A stretch of 64,000 bases of DNA, from contig NZ_JACHLY010000001.1 in the NCBI RefSeq assembly GCF_014204715.1, forward strand, positions 2,746,001 to 2,810,000, read 5' to 3'. The DNA is from Streptomonospora salina. GTDB taxonomy: Bacteria; Actinomycetota; Actinomycetes; Streptosporangiales; Streptosporangiaceae. The first letter of the stretch is position 1, and every line of letters starts with the position of its first letter. The position numbers and the translations under genes are program-made. The notes under the pieces were generated by a model. That model had not been told where the DNA came from, searched no databases, and saw only the letters and a list, made by a program, of their open reading frames with translations. Positions 8,419 through 16,426 of the stretch are shown here, in pieces.

Positions 8419-10514
8419 TGGGAAGCGGAGGGTCCAAGAACCACGAGACCTACAACACGGCACCGACAGCGGCCCCCGCTCACGATCAGTCGGATCCCTC
8501 CCAGGAGGAGTCTCCGCCCGTCAGCGACGAGGCGCTTCCTCTCCTGGACCAAGAGTCGGCGGCCGACGACCCGGGTGGCGCAGCGGGGGAAGAAGCCGGG
8601 GCTGAGGAGGAGCATCCGGCTCCAGAAGAGAACCCGCAGGAAGAGAATTCTCAGGAGACTCCGTCGGACGAACCACTCGCGGAGTCGGCCAGTGACGCGC
8701 TGACTCCGATCCCCGACGCACCGGCGGAAGGAGCGCCAGCCGGGACCCCCGTGCTGGCCGGCGGCGCCGATCTGGTGGACAGCACGGCCACGCTCATCTC
8801 CTATTCCGACCCTGAAGGCGGGCCACCGCGCGAGGTGCTGCTGGCCTCCGTCGACGAGCAGGCCGAAGCCAAGCTCATGGAGGCCCTGGAGCTGCAGAAA
8901 ACAGAACCGATCCACGTGGAGGAGGAAGTCTCCGGGCGCCTTCCGCTGGACGAGGAGAAGCAGCTCTATGAACTCACCGCGAAGGCCGCCAAGAGCGTCA
9001 ACCACAAGCTGAAGACCGGCACCGCAGTCCCCGAACACACGAAGGAGTACCTCGCCCAGGCCCAGGCCGCGGTACAGGAGGTACTCGACTCGCCCTTTGC
9101 CACGGCCGACGAACTGGAGATGGCCGGTTACTACAAGAACTGGCTCGGCAAGGTCGAGCACACCATCGACACAGCTGGAGCGGGAAGCAAGCCCTATGCC
9201 GACGTCAAGATCCCGACGGTGCAGGCGTACGAGCAGCAGGGAACGGCGACAGTAACCGCGATGGTGCCTGCAGAACCCGAGGGGACCGGCCTGCCGACGG
9301 AGTCCCGGACCGCCGGCCGAATCCAGGCCGCCGTCGACGCCGAAAGCGGCACCACGTCGTGGAACGGGTCCGACCGCGTCTCGGCCGAGGGCACCGAGTA
9401 CGCCGTCGACCTCGGCGACGGCTGGAGCGCGGTGTATCGCCCTTACCAGGCCAACGACCCCGCGAAGACGGAGTACTCCCTGCGCGGGCAACTGGAGGTG
9501 CATGCTCCCCAGGGCGCCGGCCACGGAAAGAAGCTGGTCAGCCGCCTCGGCGACCTGAACCTCGTCAACCGCGCGCTCACCGCCAAAGAAGGCGAATGGA
9601 CCTACCTGATGAACAACCTCACCGCCCAGGGCCTGCAGTCCGAACCGCAGGTGAAGACCGCGCTGGGTCAGGCGGAGGAATTGGAGGAGATGCAGCTCCA
9701 AGAGATCTTCCACAGCCAAGCCCACAAGGCGGCCGGCCTCGACGAGCACGGGCTGGCGAAGCTCGCCAAGAGCTGGCAGGTGGAGGCGGCCGCGTCCTGC
9801 CTACCGAGGAAGGTCGCCCTGGTACGTGACGCCGCCGCGAAGGCGGCCGGCTTCGCCGACGGAGGCGAACTCGCCGCGAGCCCCGGCTATGACCCCGTCC
9901 CGCGCTCCTCAGGCGGCTGGCTCACGTGGTCGCGCTGGGACGTCGGAAACAGCGCCGCGATGGAAACGGCATGGAGCGGGAAAAGCCTCACGCACTCCAT
10001 CGGCGCGGGAAGCATGAGCGACCTGCTCGCGACCGGGGTACTGGCCTCCACCGAGCGCCGCAGCGTCATGGGTGTCTCCAGCGACATCGGGATGAGCGAG
10101 AACGCGGACAAGAAGAGCGGCGGCGCCAACTCCGTGTTCACCCGCGTCACGTCCCAGGCCGCGGTCACGCAGTACGGACTCGGCAAAGGCGCCCACCTGG
10201 TCTGGGACGACCCGCCTCGCCTCCTCGACAACACCAGCGTGTACGGCTACCCGAGCGACCACTTCGGCGCGGTGAACCCCAAGGGCAACCACTCCATGCA
10301 CGCCATGACCAAGGACCCGAAGAAGATGGCGGAGTTCACGGCTCACAACAACGAGGTCATGTTCCGCCACGGTCTCGACCTACTCGGAGCGGAAGCGCCC
10401 TCCCGCATCGTCTGCAGCGGGGAGCAGGAGAAGAAGAACGTGGTAGCACTGCTGAACAAGCGGGGCATCACCCACCTCGCCGGTAAACCCATCGACCAGG
10501 TCGTTCAGGCCTAG
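8418..10514 (+). CDS. Large polyvalent-type protein with possible ADP-ribosyltransferase-like C-terminus
   Basis: A 698-residue protein whose ATG overlaps the preceding TGA. It begins GSGGSKNHETYNTAPTA, nearly the same motif as its upstream neighbour. Residues 25-115 are acidic, proline-rich and disordered; 130-500 are mainly helical. The C-terminal 190 residues have the order H526 (SLTHSIGAGSMSDLLATGVL), STERR at 544-548 and a late glutamate E646 (NNEVMFRHGLDLL), which resembles the His...Ser/Arg...Glu layout of DarT/KptA-like ADP-ribosyltransferase folds. That reading is tentative. Together with the kinase-like neighbour it suggests a pair of translocated or host-modifying proteins sharing a targeting tag. 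Confidence 0.5.
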   Translation: MGSGGSKNHETYNTAPTAAPAHDQSDPSQEESPPVSDEALPLLDQESAADDPGGAAGEEAGAEEEHPAPEENPQEENSQETPSDEPLAESASDALTPIPDAPAEGAPAGTPVLAGGADLVDSTATLISYSDPEGGPPREVLLASVDEQAEAKLMEALELQKTEPIHVEEEVSGRLPLDEEKQLYELTAKAAKSVNHKLKTGTAVPEHTKEYLAQAQAAVQEVLDSPFATADELEMAGYYKNWLGKVEHTIDTAGAGSKPYADVKIPTVQAYEQQGTATVTAMVPAEPEGTGLPTESRTAGRIQAAVDAESGTTSWNGSDRVSAEGTEYAVDLGDGWSAVYRPYQANDPAKTEYSLRGQLEVHAPQGAGHGKKLVSRLGDLNLVNRALTAKEGEWTYLMNNLTAQGLQSEPQVKTALGQAEELEEMQLQEIFHSQAHKAAGLDEHGLAKLAKSWQVEAAASCLPRKVALVRDAAAKAAGFADGGELAASPGYDPVPRSSGGWLTWSRWDVGNSAAMETAWSGKSLTHSIGAGSMSDLLATGVLASTERRSVMGVSSDIGMSENADKKSGGANSVFTRVTSQAAVTQYGLGKGAHLVWDDPPRLLDNTSVYGYPSDHFGAVNPKGNHSMHAMTKDPKKMAEFTAHNNEVMFRHGLDLLGAEAPSRIVCSGEQEKKNVVALLNKRGITHLAGKPIDQVVQA

Positions 10515-10526
10515 GCAGGAGCCACC

Positions 10527-10994
10527 ATGCAATGGGAGCGACACCTCGCCGACCTCCTCGCCGGCCGCCACACCATGACGGACGACCCGCTCGACGCCGG
10601 CGCACAGATGGTCGTCACCGAACCCGGGGCGGGCGGAGACGAGGCCTTCCGCGCGCCGCTGGCGCGGCATCACCGCGTCGAGAACGACGACCCGCACCTC
10701 ATCTGGATCCGTCCGATTATCCCCGGCCGCCGTGATCCGAAGACCGGCGAGATGACCTTCAACTTGAACATCTGCCGCCGCCGCGGCCTGCAATGGGAAC
10801 AAGCCGAACCGGTCGACGGCGGAATCGAACTCGTGCTGACCTCCGGCCAGCGGGCACGCATCGAACCCGCCGCCGGCCCGGAACTGGAGGTCCTCTACGC
10901 CTGGGACACCTTCACCCTCGGGGCGCTCACCGCTGAAGAGGAAAGCGCCCTGGACGCGCTGCGCGAGGACAGCTGGACGGGACGGTTCGCTTGA
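10527..10994 (+). CDS. Hypothetical protein, possible partner of the preceding effector-like gene
   Basis: A 155-residue protein starting 12 nt after the previous gene, behind a CAGGAG ribosome-binding site. I recognise no family. It is acidic, has no membrane segment or signal peptide, and looks like a single mixed alpha/beta domain (HLIWIRPIIPG, MTFNLNICRRR, ELVLTSGQRARIEP). It is the last gene of the conjugation-type operon. Small acidic proteins directly after large toxin-like proteins are often immunity or chaperone partners, which is the best guess here. Confidence 0.5.
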   Translation: MQWERHLADLLAGRHTMTDDPLDAGAQMVVTEPGAGGDEAFRAPLARHHRVENDDPHLIWIRPIIPGRRDPKTGEMTFNLNICRRRGLQWEQAEPVDGGIELVLTSGQRARIEPAAGPELEVLYAWDTFTLGALTAEEESALDALREDSWTGRFA

Positions 10995-11027
10995 GGGGAT
11001 GAGCGCGTGCCGCCGTCGGCCTTGATT

Positions 11028-11220
11028 TTGCCGTCTGCTCACTCACGGCGTATGTCGGCACGATGGCGGTGTGCACTACGCGGTGGGTAGATGCAGCGCC
11101 CCCCGACGGCGATGCGCAACTGGACGCGTTGCGACGGCCCCGTGAAGAGTCGGATATCCTCCCGGCGTCTGTGCTGAAGGGGGACAAGGCATCCAAGCGC
11201 CGTCGTTTCGGAACAGGTGA
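11028..11220 (+). pseudogene. Chimeric remnant: start of the 43.4-kb gene joined to the 3' end of cas2
   Basis: Bases 11028-11150 resemble the upstream and first codons of the gene at 43405 (shared gccgtctgctcac, gatggcggtgtgca and GCGCAACTGGAC), with small indels. From about 11151 to the TGA at 11218-11220 the sequence resembles the 3' end of cas2 at 26340-26412; both encode KASKRRRFG. The fused frame (AQLDALRRPREESDILPASV) is open but shifted past the cas2 stop by a one-base deletion. It is therefore a recombination scar that brought the cas2 end and leader here. Confidence 0.7.
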
Positions 11221-11301
11221 GGCTATATGGGTGGTTTGTCGGATTCTCGGCGAGTGAATGAAAACGGCCTCTGGCGCTGGTAAACGCGCAGGTCATTCAG
11301 T
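11221..11301 (+). promoter_or_regulatory. Copied CRISPR leader of the secondary array
   Basis: These 81 bases are almost identical to the 90-base leader between cas2 and the main array (26413-26502), including GTGAATGAAAACGGCCTC and CGCGCAGGTCATTCAGT directly before the first repeat. The copy lacks 9 bases (one copy of a doubled GGGTGGAAT-like segment). The leader should carry the array promoter and the integration signal. Confidence 0.8.
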
Positions 11302-11756
11302 GTGCTCCCCGCGCACGCGGGGATGGTCCCCCTAGGGTGAAAAGCATGTCAAGGAGGGCAGCGTGCTCCCCGCGCACGCGGGGATGGTCCCGTCCCGATA
11401 CCGGCGTCGAGGTGGCGGTGCCCGTGCTCCCCGCGCACGCGGGGATGGTCCCCGAAACCGGCGAAGCGATCGCATTGATGAACGGTGCTCCCCGCGCACG
11501 CGGGGATGGTCCCCGGTCTCCCGCCCGCCAGGGCGTCGGCCTGGCGTGCTCCCCGCGCACGCGGGGATGGTCCCGAAGGCGGCACGCCCGGCAGCGTCCC
11601 AGGCGTGTGCTCCCGCGCACGCGGGGATGGTCCCGGCTGGTCAGACGTCGGATATAACATCCTCGTATGCTCCCTGCGCACGCGGGGATGAATCGGACTA
11701 CTGCCTCCGCCACGCCGGCGTGGCGCGCCGAGCCTCGCGGACGTGGGGATGAACGG
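11302..11756 (+). CRISPR. Secondary type I-E CRISPR array, 6 good and 2 decayed repeats
   Basis: Repeats of 29 nt (GTGCTCCCC..., core CCCCGCGCACGCGGGG, end ATGGTCCC) start at 11302, 11363, 11424, 11485 and 11546, with 32-nt spacers. The sixth (11607) has lost one C. The seventh (11667) is degenerate, and an eighth at 11728, exactly one unit further, is still recognisable at about two thirds of positions. The leader is on the left, so decay increases away from it, as expected for old distal units. The repeat is the same as in the main array, so the Cas set at 17-26 kb can serve it. The last two units overlap the 3' end of the methyltransferase gene on the other strand. Confidence 0.95.
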
Positions 11757-12405
11757 CCTGCACGATCAGCGTCCCCACATCATCCGGATCCGGCGCAGGC
11801 TCCACCCACGCCCGCACGTCGACGAACCCGTGTCGCTTCAGGATCTCCGCCCACATCTCGGGTTCGTACGCCCATCGGTATACCCACACCTGTCGGCCCC
11901 TGAATCCGTTGGCGTACATGCCCTGTATGCCGTAGGCGCCGGGAACGGCGGGCGCCTGCGCGAACACCAACCGACCGCCCGGAACGAGGCGCTCGCGGAC
12001 GAGCGGCAGGAGGACGTCGGGGTCGGTGAACCAGACCGCGCCCCAGATCGAGAACGCCGCCTCCCACCGGTGCCGGGTGTCTGAGAGGTAATCGATCACG
12101 TCGGCGTGCGTGAACCGGGCGTTGGCGAGGTCGCCCCACCATTCGTGTGCGGCGCGCACGTGCTCGACAGACAGGTCCACTCCGGTCGCGTCGATGCCCT
12201 TGGTCGCCAGCGCGGCCACCGCATCACCCCGCCCGCACCCCAGCTCCAGGGCCGTGACCGGATCCCCGAGAAGCTCCGCGCCGGGGCCGTGGTCGGGGTA
12301 CTGGCACCACCGCAGCGCCTCCTTGAGCGCGTCTTCGCGGGGCGGAGCGGGAAGCTGGCCGGCGTAGCGGTCCCAGTAGGTGGTCAGGTCGGTGACTGCG
12401 GACAT
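11698..12405 (-). CDS. Class I SAM-dependent methyltransferase
   Basis: A 235-residue protein. Motif I is ALELGCGRGDAVAALA near residues 50-65, followed by GVDLSVEHVRAA (motif II), the acidic FTHADVIDYL, and LVPGGRLVFAQAP (post-motif III), all typical of UbiE/methyltransferase-11 type small-molecule methyltransferases. The substrate is unknown. The C-terminal residues VHPHVREARRATPAWRRQ are encoded by the two decayed CRISPR repeats of the array on the opposite strand, so the original C-terminus was probably replaced when array and gene were joined. It is monocistronic and convergent with the array. Confidence 0.75.
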   Translation of the reverse strand: MSAVTDLTTYWDRYAGQLPAPPREDALKEALRWCQYPDHGPGAELLGDPVTALELGCGRGDAVAALATKGIDATGVDLSVEHVRAAHEWWGDLANARFTHADVIDYLSDTRHRWEAAFSIWGAVWFTDPDVLLPLVRERLVPGGRLVFAQAPAVPGAYGIQGMYANGFRGRQVWVYRWAYEPEMWAEILKRHGFVDVRAWVEPAPDPDDVGTLIVQAVHPHVREARRATPAWRRQ

Positions 12406-12487
12406 GGTGTGGCCCCTGTGGCGGGAGAACAGGACCCGTCACACGGTAGCCACCGCGAGACCAAGGCGGCAGGAGAACACACGGATG

Positions 12488-12512
12488 CCCCGGCACCGGG
12501 TGGATGCCGGGG
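12488..12512 (-). terminator. Stem-loop downstream of the 12.5-kb small gene
   Basis: CCCCGGCA (12488-12495) pairs with TGCCGGGG (12505-12512) around a 9-nt loop, 16 bases past the stop of the minus-strand gene ending at 12529. It is a plausible intrinsic terminator. Confidence 0.5.
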
Positions 12513-12528
12513 GCGTGGGCGCGGGCGG

Positions 12529-12807
12529 TCAGTGGCAGTCGGAGCCGTGGTAGCACGGGGTGCACGTGGCGCCGTCGCGCTCCCACAGCGGCCAGTCGAT
12601 GCGGAACCCGCTGCCCTCGATGATCTGGGCGGTCTTCATAACCGACCCGTCGTACTTGAATTCGATCTCGGGGACGTGTTCCAGGAAGCCGCCGAAGTGG
12701 CGCCGGCAGAACTCGCGGTAGTTGACGGTGTCGAGGATGAAGCCGTGCACGGCGATGTCGATCAGCGGCCCGCAGCCCAGTCCGAGGTGCCGGCCGTGCT
12801 TCTCCAT
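12529..12807 (-). CDS. Conserved-looking small hypothetical protein
   Basis: A 92-residue protein from ATG 12807 (MEKHGRHLGLGCGPLIDIAV). I do not know its family. It has no signal peptide. It ends with three cysteines, CTPC...C, and a histidine (TCTPCYHGSDCH), which could bind a metal. The frame is open further upstream, but that part reads like non-coding sequence, so the internal ATG is preferred despite a weak ribosome-binding site. It stands alone between the methyltransferase and the XRE/DUF397 pair. Confidence 0.45.
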   Translation of the reverse strand: MEKHGRHLGLGCGPLIDIAVHGFILDTVNYREFCRRHFGGFLEHVPEIEFKYDGSVMKTAQIIEGSGFRIDWPLWERDGATCTPCYHGSDCH

Positions 12808-13090
12808 CGCGGTGATCCAGCAAAAGCGCCAAGCCGAACATGCAGAAAACCAGCGGCTGACCGCAAGGGGTAAACAGGAGGCAGAGCCTCCACCTGAGCC
12901 ACGGCCTCGCCGGTCGCCCCGTCGCGCACAAGAGACGCGGTCCGCCGGCTGCCCAGTGGTGACCCACCGATTCAGCACACGGTCGCAGGCCGACCGCTCC
13001 CGAACAAGGATTCCCGCCCGGGCATGACAGCCCCCGCAGCCAGCCAGCCGCAGGGTTCGCAGTCGCAGGGGGGGGGGAGCGTGTGGTGGG

Positions 13091-13285
13091 CTACAGCTCC
13101 GCCGACTTCACCGCGCGCATAAACGCCGCCCACTCGGCAGAGGGCAACTCAAGGTGTCCCCCGTCGCGGTCCTTGGTGTCACGCACAGCCGCACCGTTAT
13201 CAGCTGTGTCGGCCACCTCCACGCAGTCACCACCCTTTGAGTTGCTATAGCTACTCTTGCGCCAGGTGTCAGGGTTGACGCTCAC
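13091..13285 (-). CDS. DUF397 family protein
   Basis: A 64-residue protein with the standard DUF397 layout: TWRKSSYSNSKGGDCVEVAD, then VRDTKDRDGGHLELPSAEW and a C-terminal WAAFMRAVK. DUF397 proteins are small partners of Scr1-type XRE regulators in actinomycetes and affect antibiotic production and sporulation; they behave like the toxin-like half of a toxin-antitoxin-type pair. Its GTG start overlaps the stop of the upstream regulator by 4 nt, so the two are translationally coupled. Confidence 0.9.
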   Translation of the reverse strand: MSVNPDTWRKSSYSNSKGGDCVEVADTADNGAAVRDTKDRDGGHLELPSAEWAAFMRAVKSAEL

Positions 13286-14094
13286 TGTAGATCTCCTCGT
13301 GCCTTTCTGATGAGGTCCGCCGACTCCTGGGGAGCGAGGGCGAGCGCCCGCAAGTCCTCAAAGACCTGTGTGTACTCGTTCACATGGTCGGCATCGTCGT
13401 CTGCATCCGCCGAGACACGCGACTCCAGCGCTAGGAAGGTCTCCCGACGCGGCAGCCGCAGCAGCTGAAACGTTCCGTCCAGCCCTGGATGCGGCCCGGC
13501 GTTCATGGGGAGCACCTGCACCGTGATATGAGCATGTCCAGCGGCTGACAGAAGTTGATCAAGCTGTCGGGTCATGATGTCACGGCCCCCGATCGGTCGA
13601 CACAGCACACCTTCCTCTAGTACCACGAACAGCAGCGGCGGGTTTTCTCCCCACAGTAGTTCTTGGCGCTTGAGGCGGGCGTTGACGGCTTGCTGAAGGC
13701 CTGTGGTCGACAAGGACAGGTCGCCCGCACGTAGGGCTAGACGTGCGTAGTCCTCCGTCTGAAGGAGTCCAGGGAGCCAGCCGAGCTGGAACTGGCGGAT
13801 CTCCGCAGCTTGGTGCTGCAACCGCTCCACATCCAGGAACCATGTCGGTGTCCCGGGGTCAGCGTTCGCCTTTCCGACCAGACGCAGTACACGGCCACCT
13901 GTCTGAAGCGCCGTGTCGAGCTCTTCGGCGAATTCCGGCTTGCATCCTCGTATGCCCCGCTCGATCGAACTCAGCATAGCGGGGGACAAGGTCATGAGCT
14001 GGGATAACTGGTCCTGGGACATCCGGTTTGCGCTCCGAAGGCGGCGGATCTCTTGCCCCACCTTGAGCCATTCCGGTTTCGGTTTGATTTGCAT
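13282..14094 (-). CDS. XRE-family regulator, Scr1/DUF5753 type
   Basis: A 270-residue protein. Residues ~9-63 form the helix-turn-helix (GQEIRRLRSANRMSQDQLSQ, then SPAMLSSIERG). The rest is the DUF5753 ligand or partner domain: EIRQFQLGWLPGLLQTEDYA, then LLFVVLEEGVLCRPIGG. The start is ATG 14094 with GGAG 9 bases upstream; an earlier in-frame GTG at 14112 is possible. It pairs with DUF397 and is normally the DNA-binding antitoxin-like half of that system. The upstream region contains repeated TGTCGA half-sites (14095-14130) that could be its own operator. Confidence 0.88.
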   Translation of the reverse strand: MQIKPKPEWLKVGQEIRRLRSANRMSQDQLSQLMTLSPAMLSSIERGIRGCKPEFAEELDTALQTGGRVLRLVGKANADPGTPTWFLDVERLQHQAAEIRQFQLGWLPGLLQTEDYARLALRAGDLSLSTTGLQQAVNARLKRQELLWGENPPLLFVVLEEGVLCRPIGGRDIMTRQLDQLLSAAGHAHITVQVLPMNAGPHPGLDGTFQLLRLPRRETFLALESRVSADADDDADHVNEYTQVFEDLRALALAPQESADLIRKARGDLQ

Positions 14095-14307
14095 AGGTCG
14101 ACACTCCAACACACTTGCTCGACACCTGTCTACACAAGCCGACGGATATCGTCAGTTCCGTGTAACGCCTAGAAACGCGCCACCGGCAAAGGGATCGTAG
14201 ACAGCGCTCGCCGCCGACATGCGGAGTGCACAAAAAACGGCCCTGCCGGTGCGCAGAACACCAGGCAGAGCCTTGATCCCCGACCTGAAGAAGCCAGGTG
14301 GAGACCC

Positions 14308-14688
14308 GTGCTCAACTCTAGCGGTCCGGACCCGGACCACAGGCCTCATGTGCGCCCATACGATCCCGGCAATAGGGCCGCCGCAGGTGCACCGCATCAG
14401 CGCCGCCGCGCTCGCCGCCCGCGCGGCGCACGCCCGTACCTGGCGATGCAACCGGAAGCCGAAACCGTCGTACTCCCCGCGGTCACCGACGGCACCGCCC
14501 CGCCCGCATCCCGATCCCGTACCGAGGAACACCGCGTTGTCGGCCCCTGGCTACAGCGCCACGAGCAGCCCGCCCCCGCCGACGACATGGCCGACTTGCG
14601 GGCAGCGACCCGGCGACTGATCGCCCACCGCCCCGACCTGGCCCACCCGGACCACCCGGCCCCCACCACGGCGGGAGTGCACCGATGA
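14308..14688 (+). CDS. Hypothetical protein upstream of an ATPase
   Basis: A 126-residue, arginine- and proline-rich protein starting at GTG 14308 behind GGTGGAG. The N-terminal half is low-complexity; the C-terminal half (LQRHEQPAPADDMADLRAAT) is helical. Small proteins of this sort commonly precede anti-sigma-like ATPases beside XRE/DUF397 pairs in actinomycetes. It overlaps the ATPase gene by 4 nt. I assign no function. Confidence 0.45.
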   Translation: MLNSSGPDPDHRPHVRPYDPGNRAAAGAPHQRRRARRPRGARPYLAMQPEAETVVLPAVTDGTAPPASRSRTEEHRVVGPWLQRHEQPAPADDMADLRAATRRLIAHRPDLAHPDHPAPTTAGVHR

Positions 14689-15158
14689 CGACCACCACAC
14701 CCGGAATCCTGGTCGCCCGCACCTTCCCCGGCACCCCGGACCAGGTCGGCACCGCCCGCCGCTGGCTGGAGGACACCCTCACCCGCACCCCCGGGCGCAT
14801 CCCCGACGCGACCACCGCCACAGCCGCACTGCTGCTGTCGGAAACCGCCACCAACACCCTGCGCCACACGCCCACCGGCGCCCCCGGCGGGACCTTCACC
14901 GTCCACGTCCACGCCGATCGGCACACCCTGGCCGTGACGGTCCAGGACGCGGGCAGTGCCACCACACGGCCCGAGCGCGTGCCGACCTCCGTCGAGGACG
15001 ACCACGGGCGCGGCCTGGCTCTGGTCGACGCCTTCGCCGACACGTGGGAACCACTGCCCGCCGGCAACGGGATGGTCTTCACGCTCAGCCTCGCCCCGGC
15101 GCCGACCGGCACGGCCGATCGTGCCGGCGCCCGCGCGGTAGAGGAGCGTCTCCGGTGA
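14685..15158 (+). CDS. HATPase_c_2 ATP-binding protein, anti-sigma-factor-like
   Basis: A 157-residue GHKL ATPase. The N box is LLLSETATNTLRHTP (E, N and a H close by), the G1 box is VQDAGSATTRP, and the G2-like segment is DDHGRGLALVDAFADTW. This is the RsbW/SpoIIAB-like regulatory ATPase family that is greatly expanded in actinomycetes and often sits near XRE/DUF397 pairs. It may bind a sigma factor or a partner regulator, but no target is visible here. It is co-translated with the preceding gene (ATGA overlap) and with the frameshifted gene that follows (GTGA overlap). Confidence 0.8.
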   Translation: MTTTTPGILVARTFPGTPDQVGTARRWLEDTLTRTPGRIPDATTATAALLLSETATNTLRHTPTGAPGGTFTVHVHADRHTLAVTVQDAGSATTRPERVPTSVEDDHGRGLALVDAFADTWEPLPAGNGMVFTLSLAPAPTGTADRAGARAVEERLR

Positions 15159-15438
15159 CCGGCTTCCCCTACACCGACCTCGGACCCGACGGCTACGCCC
15201 CCACGGATGCCTCAACCACCGCTTCGGCGCCACCTGGCACATCACGTGCGAACCCACCCCCGGCGGGTGGCACTGGACTGCCACCCGCCGCCGCAGCGCA
15301 CCCGCCACAGCCGCCCGCCACGGGGTACGCGACCACCACATGGGCGGGATGAGCGCGGCCGAACTGTGGCGGTGGCTGAAGGACCAGGAATCCGCCTGGC
15401 AGCGCTGGAACACCGGACAACCGCCTCCCACCGGCTGA
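15155..15438 (+). pseudogene. Small actinomycete-type gene broken by a frameshift at a C-run
   Basis: The start is clear, GTG 15155 overlapping the previous stop, and gives MTGFPYTDLGPDGYAP. After the C-run near 15198-15202 the protein-like sequence continues in another frame: CLNHRFGATWHITCEP, then GGWHWTATRRRSAP and SAAELWRWLKDQESAWQRW, to TGA 15436-15438. Adding one C to the run would restore one protein of about 95 residues. This is either a real one-base deletion or a homopolymer error. The family is unknown. Confidence 0.55.
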
Positions 15439-15529
15439 GACCGCCCGCACCCGCCGACGCGGCCGGGAAGCGCAGCCTCCCCGGGCCAATGACACCCGGC
15501 CGCACCCGTGACCGACACCGGAGCGCCGC

Positions 15530-15781
15530 ATGAGACGCACCGACGACCGCACCGATGATCCGCCTGAGCTCGCCGAGCACCTCACCGCCGCAGAGACGGC
15601 CGACTTGTTGGCCGCGCACCGAACGACTATCGCCCGATGGGCACGCGAGGGACACATCCGCTACATTCACACACCGGACGGGTACCGCCGCTACCTACGC
15701 GCCGACATCGAGGCGATCATCAACGGCCGACCGACCCCCGCAGCCGATCCCGCCGAGACGGAGGAGCGCGCCACGGCTTAG
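15530..15781 (+). CDS. BldC-like helix-turn-helix DNA-binding protein
   Basis: An 83-residue protein. Its core matches the MerR-like excisionase/BldC fold: LTAAETADLLAAHRTTIARW, AREGHIRYIHTPDGYRRYLR, then ADIEAIINGR. BldC proteins bind DNA as head-to-tail multimers and control development; short relatives on mobile elements act as excisionases. Since the window has an integrase 18 kb away, either role is possible. It sits alone at the end of the regulatory island. Confidence 0.75.
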   Translation: MRRTDDRTDDPPELAEHLTAAETADLLAAHRTTIARWAREGHIRYIHTPDGYRRYLRADIEAIINGRPTPAADPAETEERATA

Positions 15782-15941
15782 GTCGCGGTGAGAACTTTCT
15801 TTACACGATCAAGCCCGATGCCACACGCGCGAAGCGCTTCGCCACCTGCGCCGGCCGGCCCCGCACCCTCCGCCGATCCGGCCCGTGCATGGCCCGCGAA
15901 GGATGAGCGACGCCGCCAACCGGCGCTTACGCGTGCGACAC

Positions 15942-15959
15942 GATCACCACGCGGTGATC
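15942..15959. promoter_or_regulatory. Perfect inverted repeat GATCACC-ACGC-GGTGATC
   Basis: Seven-base arms around a 4-base centre lie in the gene-free stretch 15782-16041, which otherwise shows no coding signal. It could be an operator for the HTH protein just upstream or a small hairpin. Confidence 0.35.
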
Positions 15960-16041
15960 ATGCCGTGCGCGTCCGAGCAGGTCAGCGGCACCGGTCATGA
16001 CATGAGAAGGGGCAGCACCCCGATAGGATGCCGCCCCGAAT

Positions 16042-16253
16042 CCGGTCCCCTCTCACGCGGGGATGGTCCCTCGTCGTTGACCGTGGTTTCGAGCTGGTCG
16101 GGGTGCTCCCCGCGCACGCTGGGATGGTCCCGAACCGGAGCTGTTCGACGAGACCCAGGACGGGTGCTCCCCGCGCACGCGGGGATGGTCCCCACGAGTC
16201 GCGCCCCGGCGGGCGGGGCGTGTGGTTCTCCCCGCGCACGCCGGGATGGCCGG
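16042..16253 (+). CRISPR. Decayed leaderless CRISPR array, 4 repeats and 3 spacers
   Basis: Units of 61 nt start at 16042 (first third degenerate), 16103, 16164 and 16225 (degenerate at both ends). The two central repeats have the same 29-nt consensus as the other arrays, with one mismatch in the hairpin of the second. No copy of the 26413-type leader precedes it. It is an old fragment, perhaps still processable from read-through transcripts. Confidence 0.85.
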
Positions 16254-16426
16254 AGCTGGGGGTGAGGTAGACGCGTAGCTGAGCGTGTCTCTCGTGGCCC
16301 AGGTGACTTCATACGGTCTACGCGCCTGGTGGGTGATACTGCGCTGCCCAAGGCAAAGCGTGCCGCGTGGGCTGGTGCAGGCCGGAAGTCCATGCTGGTG
16401 ATCTCCGGCCAGCGCGATGTGAGCTC

